Origin: CAZXDL01 sp964639505 | Lineage (GTDB): Bacteria > Patescibacteriota > Saccharimonadia > Saccharimonadales > UBA4665 | DNA length: 64,000 bases | Assembly (NCBI GenBank): GCA_964639505.1 | Contig: CAZXDL010000001.1 | Coordinates: forward strand, 62,001 to 126,000 | Reading direction: 5' to 3' | In this document: in pieces, positions 40,463-49,525 of the stretch | Position numbering within the stretch: the stretch's first letter is position 1 | Layout of the letters: each line of letters opens with the position of its first letter | Position numbers and translations under genes: made by a program | The notes under the pieces: generated by a model | What the model was told of the DNA's origin: nothing | Databases searched by the model: none | Seen by the model: only the letters and a program-made list of their open reading frames with translations

Positions 40463-41619
40463 GATTTTACTCCTGTTTCAATAAAGCGTCGTATTTCAGC
40501 TACAGCTTTTTTAAGTACCTCTATATCACCAGAAAAAGTCAGTCTGGCGTATCCAGGAGTTAAAAATGCCTCCCCAGGCACCAAGACCACCCCCGTTTCG
40601 GCAAGTAAGTTTTCGCACCATTCGGCGCTATTACTAGATAGTTGGCGGATGTCTAGATAAACATAAAAAGCACCGCCGGGCACATTATGTTTTAAGCCCT
40701 TGATATTTGATAGACCATCGATGACAATCTGTCGCTTGGTCTTTAGATCGTTTAGAGTCGCTTGGGGTGGTCTGTCGCCTCTTTCCATGGCTGCGATAGC
40801 GGCATACTGGCTTGGCAAAGCTGCGTTTCCATTTATATGACTTAACAGTGTAGTAGCTGCGTCAGCAATTTTTTTATCTGCTATTAAATAACCTATGCGC
40901 CACCCAGTTATGGCCTGGCTCTTCGAAAACCCATTGATTATTACTAAATTTTTGAACCCAGCCCTTGGTACAAGCGAAAAACCATCATCGAATATTAATT
41001 TGGAATAAATATCATCAGATATCAATACGATATCTGTACCCTTAAGGAGCTGGGATAATTCTTGTATAGCTTGCTCAGAAAAAACTGCTCCGGTAGGATT
41101 ATGTGGCGATGTCACGAGAATTGCTTTTGTCTTAGGTGTAATTTTTGATTTTATATACTCTATGTCTAAATCATATAGCTCGGTTAGAGGCGGCGTAACA
41201 ACTGCACCGCCCGCTAGTTTAACTAAGTCGACGTAACTTACCCATGCTGGAGTCGGTATGATTACCTCATCACCAGGATTAATTAATGATAAGAAGGCTG
41301 CATACAAGGCTGGCTTTGCACCACCAGTGACTACGATATTTTCAGCTTCAATCCAATCCAGACCATAAAATTCTTTAGCATGGGATGCAATTTTTTGTCG
41401 TAATTCAGGCAAACCAGCTACAGCCGTATACTTATTATTTTTTAACGTTTTAGAAACAGCTTCTTGTATATAGTCAGGAGTATCGGTGGCAAGCTCGCCA
41501 GCAGTCAGGTTATAAATAGTTTTACCCTCGGCTGATAAGCGTTTGGCCCGGGCATTAAGTGCCAATGTGGCACTCTCATTCATTGTCGCTAGACGCGACG
41601 CAAGATCTACTCCTGTCAT
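40459..41619 (-). CDS. Class I PLP aminotransferase (aspartate aminotransferase-like)
   Basis: 386-residue fold-type I aminotransferase. Motifs: LTAGELATDTPDYIQEAV near the N-terminus, YTAVAGLPELRQKIA, VVTGGAKPALYAAFL, VTSPHNPTGAVFSEQ (Asn for PLP O3'), LISDDIYSKLIF (Asp/Tyr), and INGFSKSQAITGWRIGYL with the PLP Lys. The closest class is aspartate aminotransferase of subgroup I-gamma. Coupled to PEP carboxylase, whose product oxaloacetate is the natural acceptor. TATAAT precedes the ATG by 10 nt, with AAAGG in the spacer. Confidence 0.88.
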   Translation of the reverse strand: MTGVDLASRLATMNESATLALNARAKRLSAEGKTIYNLTAGELATDTPDYIQEAVSKTLKNNKYTAVAGLPELRQKIASHAKEFYGLDWIEAENIVVTGGAKPALYAAFLSLINPGDEVIIPTPAWVSYVDLVKLAGGAVVTPPLTELYDLDIEYIKSKITPKTKAILVTSPHNPTGAVFSEQAIQELSQLLKGTDIVLISDDIYSKLIFDDGFSLVPRAGFKNLVIINGFSKSQAITGWRIGYLIADKKIADAATTLLSHINGNAALPSQYAAIAAMERGDRPPQATLNDLKTKRQIVIDGLSNIKGLKHNVPGGAFYVYLDIRQLSSNSAEWCENLLAETGVVLVPGEAFLTPGYARLTFSGDIEVLKKAVAEIRRFIETGVKS

Positions 41620-41704
41620 CCTTTATTAAATTATAACCTAAATGTCGATATTTTAGGCATAAGTATACAAAGTATAGTATTAGTGTGTATAATATTATTT
41701 AATT

Positions 41705-42514
41705 ATGGCTAAACAAATGATCGTTGCGAAAGAAGTTACAAAGCAGTTTGGCGACATTACTGCTGTTGACGGTATTTCGTTTGAAGTGAATAAAGGCGAG
41801 ATTTTTGCGTTTTTAGGACCTAATGGCGCGGGCAAGAGTACAACCATTAAAATGCTAACTACTATGCTGCGTCCGACTTCGGGTGATCTCAGATTGGCCG
41901 GGCATGACGTAACAAAAGAACAAGCCTCAGCTCGTAAAGCCTTTGGCATTGTTTTTCAGGACCCTAGCCTTGATGAGGAGTTATCTGCCCATGAAAATAT
42001 GGAACTTCACGCTGTGCTTTACGGGGTCCCAAAAAGCGGCCGTGATAAACAAATCCAAGAGCTTTTGGAGCTAGTTGAGCTGTGGAATCGAAAAGATTCG
42101 ATGATCAAGACCTTCTCAGGAGGCATGCGCCGTCGACTCGAAATCGCAAGAGGCCTGTTGCACGAACCAAAAATACTCTTTCTAGACGAGCCAACACTCG
42201 GTCTTGATACCCAAACCAGAAACTTAATGTGGAACTATGTTAAAAGGCTAAGTGATGAAAAGGGCATGACCATATTTTTTACGACTCATTATCTAGACGA
42301 AGCCGAAGCAGTCGCCGAGCGGATCGCAATCATAGACCACGGCAAAATAGTCGCCAGCGGTACAACTTCACAATTATGTAAGCAAACAAAAACCAAGACC
42401 CTAGAGGAAGCATATCTCAAATTAACTGGATCGGGTGCACGTGATGACGATGATTCCGGCAATAACAACGGTTTGAATTTTAAATTATCCTTACGGAATA
42501 CGAGGCTTAGGTAA
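41705..42514 (+). CDS. ABC transporter ATP-binding protein (DrrA-like)
   Basis: 269-residue ATPase: Walker A LGPNGAGKSTTI (~38-49), Q loop FQDPSLDEEL, signature FSGGMRRRLEIARGLLHEP (~138-156), Walker B ILFLDEPTLGLD, H loop FFTTHYLDEAE. The C-terminus (~220-269) has an acidic DDDDSGNN segment and a basic end. Together with the permease it forms an ABC-2 type exporter, possibly for drugs, lipids or polysaccharide. Near-leaderless: TATAAT (41688-41693) is 11 nt before the ATG. Ends in a TAATG junction with the permease. Confidence 0.93.
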   Translation: MAKQMIVAKEVTKQFGDITAVDGISFEVNKGEIFAFLGPNGAGKSTTIKMLTTMLRPTSGDLRLAGHDVTKEQASARKAFGIVFQDPSLDEELSAHENMELHAVLYGVPKSGRDKQIQELLELVELWNRKDSMIKTFSGGMRRRLEIARGLLHEPKILFLDEPTLGLDTQTRNLMWNYVKRLSDEKGMTIFFTTHYLDEAEAVAERIAIIDHGKIVASGTTSQLCKQTKTKTLEEAYLKLTGSGARDDDDSGNNNGLNFKLSLRNTRLR

Positions 42515-43260
42515 TGGAAGTATTATACGCTCTCTGGCTAAGACAAGTTCGCCGCTACATCAGAAGTGGCTCTCGGATTTTGGGCACACTCGGTCAGCCA
42601 ATTCTATTTTTATTGGCACTGGGCTATGGCATCGGCGCGATCTATAAGCAAGCTGGCCAAGGCGACTATCTTCAGTTTTTAGTACCTGGCATTATTACTC
42701 AAACGGTACTCCTTTCGGGTATTTTTTGGGGAGTGATTGTTTTGATGGACAAACGCTTTGGCTTTCTCTCCGAGTTGCTAGTAACTCCAGTATCACGGAC
42801 AAAAATACTCATTGGAAGCGCGTTCGGCGGGGCAACAATTTCTGTTATGCAAGGGATACTAATTTTCTGCGTATCCATGCTACTTGGCTTTCAGCCTTAT
42901 AACTGGCTGCTTGTATTGCCAGCTCTGCTTATTTTATGTGTTATGTGTTTAGCATTAGCGTGTTTCGGAGCAGGAATTGCTTCGATGGTTGATGACTTTC
43001 AAGGATTTCAGGGTATCAACAATCTAATTGTTATGCCTCTTTTCTTTTTGTCCACCGCGCTGTATCCGTTGAATAACGTGCCTGTAGTGCTCAAAACAAT
43101 CAGCACCTATAACCCCGTAAGCTATATGGTTGATTCACTCCGCTATCTGCTTTCGAACACCACTCAATTTGGGTTTAAAAAAGACTTGGTCGTTATCGCT
43201 ATTACCACGACCGTTGCTATTATCTTCGCGGTAAACCGTTTCAATCGCGTACAAATGTAG
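42514..43260 (+). CDS. ABC-2 type permease
   Basis: 248-residue membrane protein with six predicted helices, starting with the amphipathic ALWLRQVRRYIRSGSRILGTLGQP and including YLQFLVPGIITQTVLLSGIFWG, LLVTPVSRTKILIGSAFGG, and VMPLFFLSTALYPLNNVP typical of the ABC-2/DrrB family. The ATG shares one base with the ATPase stop (TAATG), giving strict coupling. Substrate unknown. Confidence 0.92.
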   Translation: MEVLYALWLRQVRRYIRSGSRILGTLGQPILFLLALGYGIGAIYKQAGQGDYLQFLVPGIITQTVLLSGIFWGVIVLMDKRFGFLSELLVTPVSRTKILIGSAFGGATISVMQGILIFCVSMLLGFQPYNWLLVLPALLILCVMCLALACFGAGIASMVDDFQGFQGINNLIVMPLFFLSTALYPLNNVPVVLKTISTYNPVSYMVDSLRYLLSNTTQFGFKKDLVVIAITTTVAIIFAVNRFNRVQM

Positions 43261-43265
43261 ACTAA

Positions 43266-44264
43266 TTAAATATACTTTTGCTTTTGCGAAATAAAGAATG
43301 CAGTGGCTCCAACTGCCAGTGTTAGCCAATAACTAATCAACCTGTACAGAAGGGCAATAGCCAGTGCTGTTGAGCTGTCGACTTTGAAAGCAACAAATCC
43401 CGCTACTAAGCCAGCCTCAAAGCCACCTAAACCACCTGGTGTAGGCGTAGCTGTGCCGGCACCTATACCGAGAGTAAAGATAAGCATGATAACCGCGAAA
43501 TTAAGATGTACTCCAAGCGCAGCGGCACAAGCTTGCAGCGCTAATACATTAAATGTTGTCAGACAAATTGATGTTATTAGAGCAAGGCCAATACGCTTCG
43601 GCCGGTGGCGATATTCAAGTAATTGATTTTTTAAATCAATTAGGCCGCTTTTAAACTTTTTTCTTCCGAATATAAAGACTAAAACCGCTGCTATTAATAG
43701 CACCAGCCAGAAATATTTAATGTTTTGATTAAGCGCACCCTTAGACTGGCTGGCCTGAATAGTCGAATAACCAGTTAAGATCAATACTGATCCTAGTAGT
43801 AAGTAATGGCCTAATCCACCAAGCAGGTTGTTTACTGCCACAACGCTCGCTGCTTGTGCAGAGGTATGTTTTTGCCGTTTTAAATATACAAAGTTTGCTC
43901 CTAGTGCGCCAATTCCACCCGGCAGCAATCGATTAATAAACATCGCAGCGAATTGAACGACAACTGTCCGCCGATAACTTAGGTTCTTAAACGCAAGCAG
44001 ACAATAAGTTGCAGCCCCCGCAGAATATGTTAAAAAAGTAAGTACGATTGCTATCACCGTCCAACCTAGCTCTGGGTGAGTCAGTAAGTGTAGACTCGAC
44101 TTAAAATTTCCAATCTGAGGTAGAATGATATATAGAGCTAGCAACAGCATAAGTACAACAAAGATATACCGGCGATTAAACCGAAATTCTGGCTCAGAAG
44201 ACATAGATTTATTATCGCACAAGCGCCTGTTTAAGTTCCTGTTGAAAATCTTACGCAACACCAT
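43266..44264 (-). CDS. Flippase-like membrane protein (LPG synthase TM/UPF0104 family)
   Basis: 332-residue protein with about eight helices. INRLLPGGIGALGANFVYLKRQKHTSAQA and TATPTPGGLGGFEAGLVAGFVA are the conserved G-x-x-G-rich loops of the lysylphosphatidylglycerol-synthase transmembrane family (UPF0104/AglD-like), thought to move or modify lipids. There is no aminoacyl-transferase domain. The start is uncertain: ATG 44264 is used, but ATG 44204 follows an extended -10 (TGcGATAAT) by 6 nt and may be the real, leaderless start. It is convergent with the ABC permease. Confidence 0.82.
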   Translation of the reverse strand: MVLRKIFNRNLNRRLCDNKSMSSEPEFRFNRRYIFVVLMLLLALYIILPQIGNFKSSLHLLTHPELGWTVIAIVLTFLTYSAGAATYCLLAFKNLSYRRTVVVQFAAMFINRLLPGGIGALGANFVYLKRQKHTSAQAASVVAVNNLLGGLGHYLLLGSVLILTGYSTIQASQSKGALNQNIKYFWLVLLIAAVLVFIFGRKKFKSGLIDLKNQLLEYRHRPKRIGLALITSICLTTFNVLALQACAAALGVHLNFAVIMLIFTLGIGAGTATPTPGGLGGFEAGLVAGFVAFKVDSSTALAIALLYRLISYWLTLAVGATAFFISQKQKYI

Positions 44265-44310
44265 AACGAAATATGTTTATATAAATATATAAACCTCGGG
44301 AGCTGAGCAG

Positions 44311-44574
44311 ATTAGTACACAATCAAATACGATTTATGACCAAGTCGTACAAGTAACTTCAAGTTACTTAGGCGCTAATGCTGATAGATTTGTTGCCCGC
44401 CAAGTTGAAAATCATTTGCACAAATCACCGAGTGATTTGTCATGCGAAGACTTAGAAAGCTTAATTGATTGGATGAGTGTCGCAGCGTCTTTATTAATTG
44501 AAGATGAAAAAACGGTTGGGGGATACGCTGAAGCACTGCACAAAATCAGATCTGTTAATATAAAAAAACAATAG
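44311..44574 (+). CDS. Unknown 87-aa protein with apparent AUU start
   Basis: The frame is open from 44293 (after TAA 44290-44292) to TAG 44572-44574, yet has no ATG, GTG or TTG in its first 40 codons. An ATT at 44311 lies 8 nt after GGGAG (44298-44302), ideal spacing. The product is a soluble, helical, acidic protein (YLGANADRFVARQVENHL, LSCEDLESLIDWMSVAASLL). TATAAA at 44280-44285 could be the -10. It ends 7 nt before the histidine kinase ATG, which has no ribosome-binding site, so translation of the kinase probably depends on this ORF. No family recognised; AUU initiation is inferred. Confidence 0.6.
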   Translation: MSTQSNTIYDQVVQVTSSYLGANADRFVARQVENHLHKSPSDLSCEDLESLIDWMSVAASLLIEDEKTVGGYAEALHKIRSVNIKKQ

Positions 44575-44581
44575 TAAAAAT

Positions 44582-45697
44582 ATGCCGCCAGATACCGAAC
44601 CAGTTACTTTATCTAAACCAGAACAAAAGGCCGAGGCTGAGGCATTGTTTAATAGCATTGGCGACGGCGCAATCGCAACTGACGAATTTGGCAGAATAAC
44701 AAGAGTAAATCCCGTAGCTCAAGAGCTGCTAGGTTTCACGGAAAGTGAGCTAATTGGATTTTGGTTTCCAAAAAAAGTCGTTGCCGTAAACGCTGACGAC
44801 AGCATAGTTAATTTAATTGACCGTGCGATCACCAAGGCTTTTCTTACTGGCAAACCGGTAGCGGAAAAGGTTTATTACCGACGTAAAAATGGCAAACGCA
44901 TCCCAGTGGCCGTGAATGCCTCACCAATAATATTTAATAACAAACCACTCGGCGCAATCGAAGTATTTCGTGACATTTCATTGGAGGAACAGGTTGACCG
45001 CATGAAAAGCGAATTCATCTCATTGGCTTCACACCAACTTCGTACACCACTATCAGCAATTAAAACGTACACGCATATGTTGACAGACGGCTACATGGGG
45101 AAGCTCAACGTTGATCAAAAAAAAGCCCTCGGAACCATCGTCACAGCCACAAACCGGATGAACGAATTAATAAGCACCTTGCTGAACATTACCCGCATAG
45201 AAAGTGGCACAATTGCCTTGACACCGTCAAATATCGACCTAAAAAGCCTTGTTAATGAAATTTTGCCGGAGTTGGATTTAATGGCAACCCGTAAATCAAT
45301 TTCTCTAACGTCAAACATGCGACCTAGTTCTAACTTGCAAATCAGAACAGACCCTTTAATAGTGAAGGAGGTTTTGACAAATTTAATTTCCAACGCGATA
45401 AAATATACGCCCGACGGGGGTAAAGTAAAAATTTCACTGTCGGGCCGAGCCAGCGATGTGCTATTTCATGTCAGCGACAGTGGTTGGGGGATACCAAAAG
45501 TGTCGCAGGATCAGGTTTTTAGCAAATTTTTTAGAGCCCAAAACATTGTAAAGAGAGAAACCACCGGCACTGGCTTGGGGCTCTACCTTGTAAAAGGCTT
45601 GCTTGATGAACTAGGTGGCACGATTTGGTTTGATAGTGTGGAGGGAAACGGTACAGATTTTTATTTTACGCTCCCACGTACTAAGGAAAGGAAATAA
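44582..45697 (+). CDS. PAS-domain sensor histidine kinase
   Basis: 371-residue soluble kinase. PAS domain ~15-135 (ALFNSIGDGAIATDEFGRI ... PLGAIEVFRDISLEE), HisKA with FISLASHQLRTPLSAIKTY (His ~151), and HATPase with N box NLISNAIKYTPDGG, G1 DSGWGIP, F box FSKFFRAQ and G2 GTGLGLYLVK. No membrane segment. It is followed by a receiver-only response regulator at 45781 and is presumably its phosphodonor. No Shine-Dalgarno; probably coupled to the preceding small ORF. Confidence 0.9.
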   Translation: MPPDTEPVTLSKPEQKAEAEALFNSIGDGAIATDEFGRITRVNPVAQELLGFTESELIGFWFPKKVVAVNADDSIVNLIDRAITKAFLTGKPVAEKVYYRRKNGKRIPVAVNASPIIFNNKPLGAIEVFRDISLEEQVDRMKSEFISLASHQLRTPLSAIKTYTHMLTDGYMGKLNVDQKKALGTIVTATNRMNELISTLLNITRIESGTIALTPSNIDLKSLVNEILPELDLMATRKSISLTSNMRPSSNLQIRTDPLIVKEVLTNLISNAIKYTPDGGKVKISLSGRASDVLFHVSDSGWGIPKVSQDQVFSKFFRAQNIVKRETTGTGLGLYLVKGLLDELGGTIWFDSVEGNGTDFYFTLPRTKERK

Positions 45698-45780
45698 CTT
45701 TGCAATGTTAAAAATTCTACACGTTTCGACAGCCGAATTATGCTATAAATAAAGATGTAATCTCCCAAAGGAGGCACAAT

Positions 45781-46173
45781 TTGGCACGAATTTTAGTGGT
45801 TGAAGATGACAAGGATCTAAACAATGCATACAGCTTAATCCTCAAGCATGAAGGCCACGAGGTTGTATCGGTTTTTGACGGCAAAGAGGCCCTAGCAAAG
45901 TTAAAAAAGTTTACTCCAGATCTTGTATTGCTAGATCTTTTAATGCCGGTTATGGGTGGTTTAGAATTTTTGCAATCGTGGGAACACCCCAGCAAAGGGG
46001 ATGACATTAAAATATTAATATTTACGAACATGGAAAATTCGCCTGAAGTCAACGAAGCCTATAAGCTCGGCGCTAATCGTTGCATTATCAAGTCCTGGAC
46101 CGCGCCCCACAACTTAGCCAAAGTTGTATCAGATACACTTCAGTCCGCTGACGGTGTTAAGACAGCAGCTTAG
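45781..46173 (+). CDS. Receiver-only response regulator
   Basis: 130-residue CheY-like receiver: MARILVVEDDKDL (acidic pair at 9-10), LVLLDLLMPVMGG with phospho-acceptor Asp52, ILIFTN (Thr ~82) and CIIKSW (Lys ~104). No output domain, so it must act by protein contact. The start codon is TTG at 45781 with a perfect GGAGG 6 nt upstream. Probably cognate to the kinase at 44582. Its last 17 nt overlap the convergent Crp/Fnr gene. Confidence 0.92.
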   Translation: MARILVVEDDKDLNNAYSLILKHEGHEVVSVFDGKEALAKLKKFTPDLVLLDLLMPVMGGLEFLQSWEHPSKGDDIKILIFTNMENSPEVNEAYKLGANRCIIKSWTAPHNLAKVVSDTLQSADGVKTAA

Positions 46174-46858
46174 AAGGTTGCAGGTCAGCAATAAATTGAT
46201 CGTTTTGAATCTGAAGAAGCTTCTTTAAATTGAGACGATAGGGCACGTGCTTGCCATAATCGACAATTTTTTGCTTCTTGAGCTTGTTAAGTTCAGTCGC
46301 GGCCGTTTCCCGAGTTAACCCAGTTAAATTAGCAAAATCTTGGTGGGTGAGTTCAAGAGTTATTTCGATCTCGCCGTCCTTATTAGCTGGCTTGCCGTGT
46401 GTTAGTGCCAAATAGTGAAGAGTATATACTAATTTGTCACTCGCCCTCGAATGCTGTAAAGCATTTAAACGCAAAGAGCCGCCTAACTGATCATTGAGCA
46501 GCCGATTTAGTTCCTGATACAACAAATCCGTGCTCTTTTTGATGAACGTTACAAACTCTTCTCGTTCAACCACATAAAGTTCGACCTCAGCGCTGAATAC
46601 TTCATAGTAAAAGGTTGCACTTGATACTTTCCCGTATATCCATGTAGCGGGAAATGCGCTGTCTTCAGGATAAAATGCGACCGGCTTTTCGTCACCGTTT
46701 ACACTTAAATTGTAGGCTTTGATTGTGCCTGATTTTACGATGTAGGCAGAGCGCGGCACCTCACCCTGAAAAACCACTATTTCGCCTTTTTTATACTTCT
46801 TTATTTGATGACGTTCTAAAAACGCATGAAGATAGTTTATAGCAACTCTGTCAGCCAT
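46157..46858 (-). CDS. Crp/Fnr family transcriptional regulator
   Basis: 233-residue regulator. An N-terminal cyclic-nucleotide-binding-like beta roll (~15-120: KKGEIVVFQGEVPRSAYIVKSGTIKAY) is followed by a dimer helix and a C-terminal winged helix (LTHQDFANLTGLTRETAATELNKLKKQKIV, ~172-201). No N-terminal Cys cluster, so not an FNR-type oxygen sensor, and the full Arg/Ser cAMP-binding signature is not evident. Targets unknown; oxidase and dehydrogenase genes nearby are possible but unproven. An extended -10 (TGtTATTCT, 46874-46866) ends 7 nt before the ATG, so it is predicted leaderless. Confidence 0.88.
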   Translation of the reverse strand: MADRVAINYLHAFLERHQIKKYKKGEIVVFQGEVPRSAYIVKSGTIKAYNLSVNGDEKPVAFYPEDSAFPATWIYGKVSSATFYYEVFSAEVELYVVEREEFVTFIKKSTDLLYQELNRLLNDQLGGSLRLNALQHSRASDKLVYTLHYLALTHGKPANKDGEIEITLELTHQDFANLTGLTRETAATELNKLKKQKIVDYGKHVPYRLNLKKLLQIQNDQFIADLQPSKLLS

Positions 46859-46894
46859 ACTCTAGAGAATAACATTCAGTGCTTTAAGTTGCTA

Positions 46895-48451
46895 CTAGTT
46901 TACAGAGGTGCCGGCATTTACTTTAGCCTGATCGCTTCCGAGAACGATGATGAAGTCTGCATCATACAGTGTGCCATATGGGTTTTGGGTAGTGACATGA
47001 TTACCAAAAAGTTTTACAAGAGCAGTTTTTGTGCCTGGCTTATGAGAGTTGGATAGATCAATGATTGTGGTTGTTGTTTGCGCGGTGTTTCCGGCATCAC
47101 CAATATCTGAAACCGTCATATTCTTAGATTTTAACTGTTTCTGAATTTTACTAGCTAAGCCGAATGACGTTGTGCCATTCAGAACTACGATTTTTGCAGA
47201 CTCTTGCACAACGGGATTAGATGAGGTTTGTTTCTTGAGAAATGCCTGTATGTCGCTGTAGTCGTCAATCCCTGCTGCAGGGATTAGGGCTGACTGGCCG
47301 TTTGGAGATGCGTAACTGGCTAAAAGACTTTCACCGTTATCATCATTAAGGCTTAGCGACTTAATGTTACCCCCACTTATGTTTTTAAGCAGATCATACA
47401 GGCGACGCACCTCATTAATTTTGATATCGGTTTTAACATTATTGCCGATTGCATCCGATAGGCTCGAAAGCTTGGCTGGGTTTGATAATACGCCAGCAGA
47501 TATTGCTTTGTCTTTGAGCGCCAAAAGCAACTGCCTCTGGTGCTCGGTACGATCAAAATCACTGCCAGCAAAGCCGTAAGAGTTATAAGCGTCGCCGCGG
47601 GCCCGTGCTAAGTCTAATGCCTGTCGTCCATTTAAGTGGTGTGTGCCGTTAGATAACTTAACAAGCGGTCCTTTTGTCGTCCAGTCGATGTTTGGGTCAT
47701 AGAGACCCCGTGGATCATCACTTTTAATTGTAATGTCTACTCCACCGACCGCATCAACTGATTGTCTTAAAGCGGTGTAATTTACAAGTGCGTAGTAATG
47801 AATTGGGATATCAAGCGCTTCACCAATCGTTTGCTCGAGCTGACCCATACCGCCAGTAGGATAGCCATATTCATTGAAATCGTTGGCCTCACCTGTAACA
47901 TATACGCTGTTTACTTTTGAATGCCCGTCACCAGGGATTTTTACCCATAAATCTCTAGGGATACTCAGCATAAAAGCTTTATTTGTCTTTGTATCTATAC
48001 TTATAAGCATAATTGAGTCGGTCAACTGACCTCCATTATGACCTGCATCGTCGGCAGAGTTGCCAGCTAAAAGAATATTGACGCGACCAGTGTCTTCACC
48101 TTTTAATTTGGTGCTAGAAAAAACACCAAAAATATTACCGCCAAAAATTTTATGAGCATTCCAGGCAAATTTACCGGCAACAAAGCCACCGATTAATAAG
48201 ACCAGCAAAGCCATGACGATAACTGATCGTTTTAAGGTCACTTTTTGGCGAAAGCGTTGCCATCGGCTTCGTTTCACAACGGTCTGGCTAGTTGTCCGCC
48301 TCCGTTTGTCTCGGGGATCGTACTGATAACTGGGGAGGGTCATGCCGACGCCTGGAAATTTATCTGCATTTTGTGCAACTACTGCGTCATGACCAGGCCG
48401 CTGTGACTTAGCGACCCGTTTAGTTGGAGTACGTCGAGGTGTTTGTGCCAT
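46895..48451 (-). CDS. LytR-CpsA-Psr (LCP) family protein
   Basis: 518-residue envelope enzyme of the class that attaches undecaprenyl-linked polymers to peptidoglycan. Cytoplasmic basic N-terminus (~1-72), one membrane helix (VIVMALLVLLIGGFVAGKFAW, ~73-93), LCP domain with VNILLAGN, GQLTDSIMLISIDTKTNKAFMLSIPRDLWV, VDAVGGVDI, LNGRQALDLARARGDA and SDFDRTEHQRQLLLALKDK, and a C-terminal LytR_C domain (IVVLNGTTSFGLASKIQKQL). The presence of LCP implies a wall glycopolymer in this organism. TATAAT lies 14 nt before the ATG. Confidence 0.93.
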   Translation of the reverse strand: MAQTPRRTPTKRVAKSQRPGHDAVVAQNADKFPGVGMTLPSYQYDPRDKRRRTTSQTVVKRSRWQRFRQKVTLKRSVIVMALLVLLIGGFVAGKFAWNAHKIFGGNIFGVFSSTKLKGEDTGRVNILLAGNSADDAGHNGGQLTDSIMLISIDTKTNKAFMLSIPRDLWVKIPGDGHSKVNSVYVTGEANDFNEYGYPTGGMGQLEQTIGEALDIPIHYYALVNYTALRQSVDAVGGVDITIKSDDPRGLYDPNIDWTTKGPLVKLSNGTHHLNGRQALDLARARGDAYNSYGFAGSDFDRTEHQRQLLLALKDKAISAGVLSNPAKLSSLSDAIGNNVKTDIKINEVRRLYDLLKNISGGNIKSLSLNDDNGESLLASYASPNGQSALIPAAGIDDYSDIQAFLKKQTSSNPVVQESAKIVVLNGTTSFGLASKIQKQLKSKNMTVSDIGDAGNTAQTTTTIIDLSNSHKPGTKTALVKLFGNHVTTQNPYGTLYDADFIIVLGSDQAKVNAGTSVN

Positions 48452-48568
48452 TGATATTGCAATCTATTATACATTTTTTTGGCCAATTAAGCGAAGCTTT
48501 TTGACAACATTCTTAAGAGTACTACCCCTGTAGACTAATTTCCGGTATAATACCTTCATACAACACTT

Positions 48569-49525
48569 ATGAAGTTAATTGTCCAGATCCCATGCCTAAA
48601 CGAAGAGGCCACTCTGCCTCTCGTTTTAAAATCGATCCCAAAACGCATCCCAGGCATCGATAAGATAGAAGTTTTAATAATCGATGACGGTTCAACAGAC
48701 AAGACAGTTACAGTAGCCAAAAAACACGGAGTAAAGCACATTGTTAAGCACGTCGGCAATCAGGGGCTTAGTCGTTCGTTTCATGATGGTGTTTTAGAGG
48801 CTCTCGAGCTGGGAGCGGATATTGTTGTAAATACAGATGGCGACAACCAGTACCCCCAAGAGCGTATAGGTGATCTTGTTCAGCCGATTTTAAGAGGAGA
48901 AGCGGACATCGTTATAGCTGATCGGCAAACCAGTACAATCGCTCATTTCTCTTGGTATAAAAAAATTCTCCAAAAGATTGGCAGTAAGGTAGTGAACAAA
49001 GTCGCCGGCACAGATGTGCCAGACGCCGTCAGCGGTTTCCGCGCATATAGTCGAGATTCATTAATGCGCCTCAACACCATCACTCGTTTCAGCTACTGTA
49101 CTGAAACTATTATCCAAGCCGGCAACAAAGGCTTAGCCGTTAAAAGTATTCCGGTAACTACAAATCCAAAACTGCGCGAGTCTCGACTTTTTAAATCAAC
49201 ATTCGAACATGTACGGAAAAGCGCTATGATTATCATCCGAGCATATATCATGTATAAACCATATATAATATTTGGCTGGCTAGGGGGCATTCTGTTAGCG
49301 CTGGGCATCGTGCCATTCATCCGGTTTATTGCATTAAGCATTGATGAAGGAACTACACGTGGACACATTCAATCTTTACTGGTCGGCTCATTGCTCTTAA
49401 TTGGAGCTTTTTTGTGTCTTGTGTTAGCCATAATCGCCGAGCTCATCAGGATTAACCGAATATTGATCGAGGACGACCTAGAGCAAAGTAAGAGGCATCA
49501 TTTTAAAGCCGACAGACTTAGCTAA
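48569..49525 (+). CDS. Glycosyltransferase family 2 (DPM1/GtrB-like)
   Basis: 318-residue protein. GT2 domain with IVQIPCLNEEATLPLVLKS, VLIIDDGSTDKTV (DD), VVNTDGDNQYP (DxD) and an AVSGFRAYSRDSL motif, followed by two C-terminal helices (IIFGWLGGILLALGIVPFI and LLVGSLLLIGAFLCLVLAII). This architecture is that of polyprenyl-phosphate sugar synthases, which make the lipid-linked donor used by membrane GT-C enzymes such as the neighbour at 49522. TATAAT (48546-48551) is 17 nt upstream and no Shine-Dalgarno is visible. The end overlaps the convergent GT-C gene by 4 nt. Confidence 0.9.
   Translation: MKLIVQIPCLNEEATLPLVLKSIPKRIPGIDKIEVLIIDDGSTDKTVTVAKKHGVKHIVKHVGNQGLSRSFHDGVLEALELGADIVVNTDGDNQYPQERIGDLVQPILRGEADIVIADRQTSTIAHFSWYKKILQKIGSKVVNKVAGTDVPDAVSGFRAYSRDSLMRLNTITRFSYCTETIIQAGNKGLAVKSIPVTTNPKLRESRLFKSTFEHVRKSAMIIIRAYIMYKPYIIFGWLGGILLALGIVPFIRFIALSIDEGTTRGHIQSLLVGSLLLIGAFLCLVLAIIAELIRINRILIEDDLEQSKRHHFKADRLS

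Noticed and set aside
44204..44264. Alternative start of the flippase-like gene at 44204
   Set aside because: Supported by a TGcGATAAT box 6 nt upstream, but ATG 44264 is also plausible and gives a basic N-terminus; the longer form was kept with a note.
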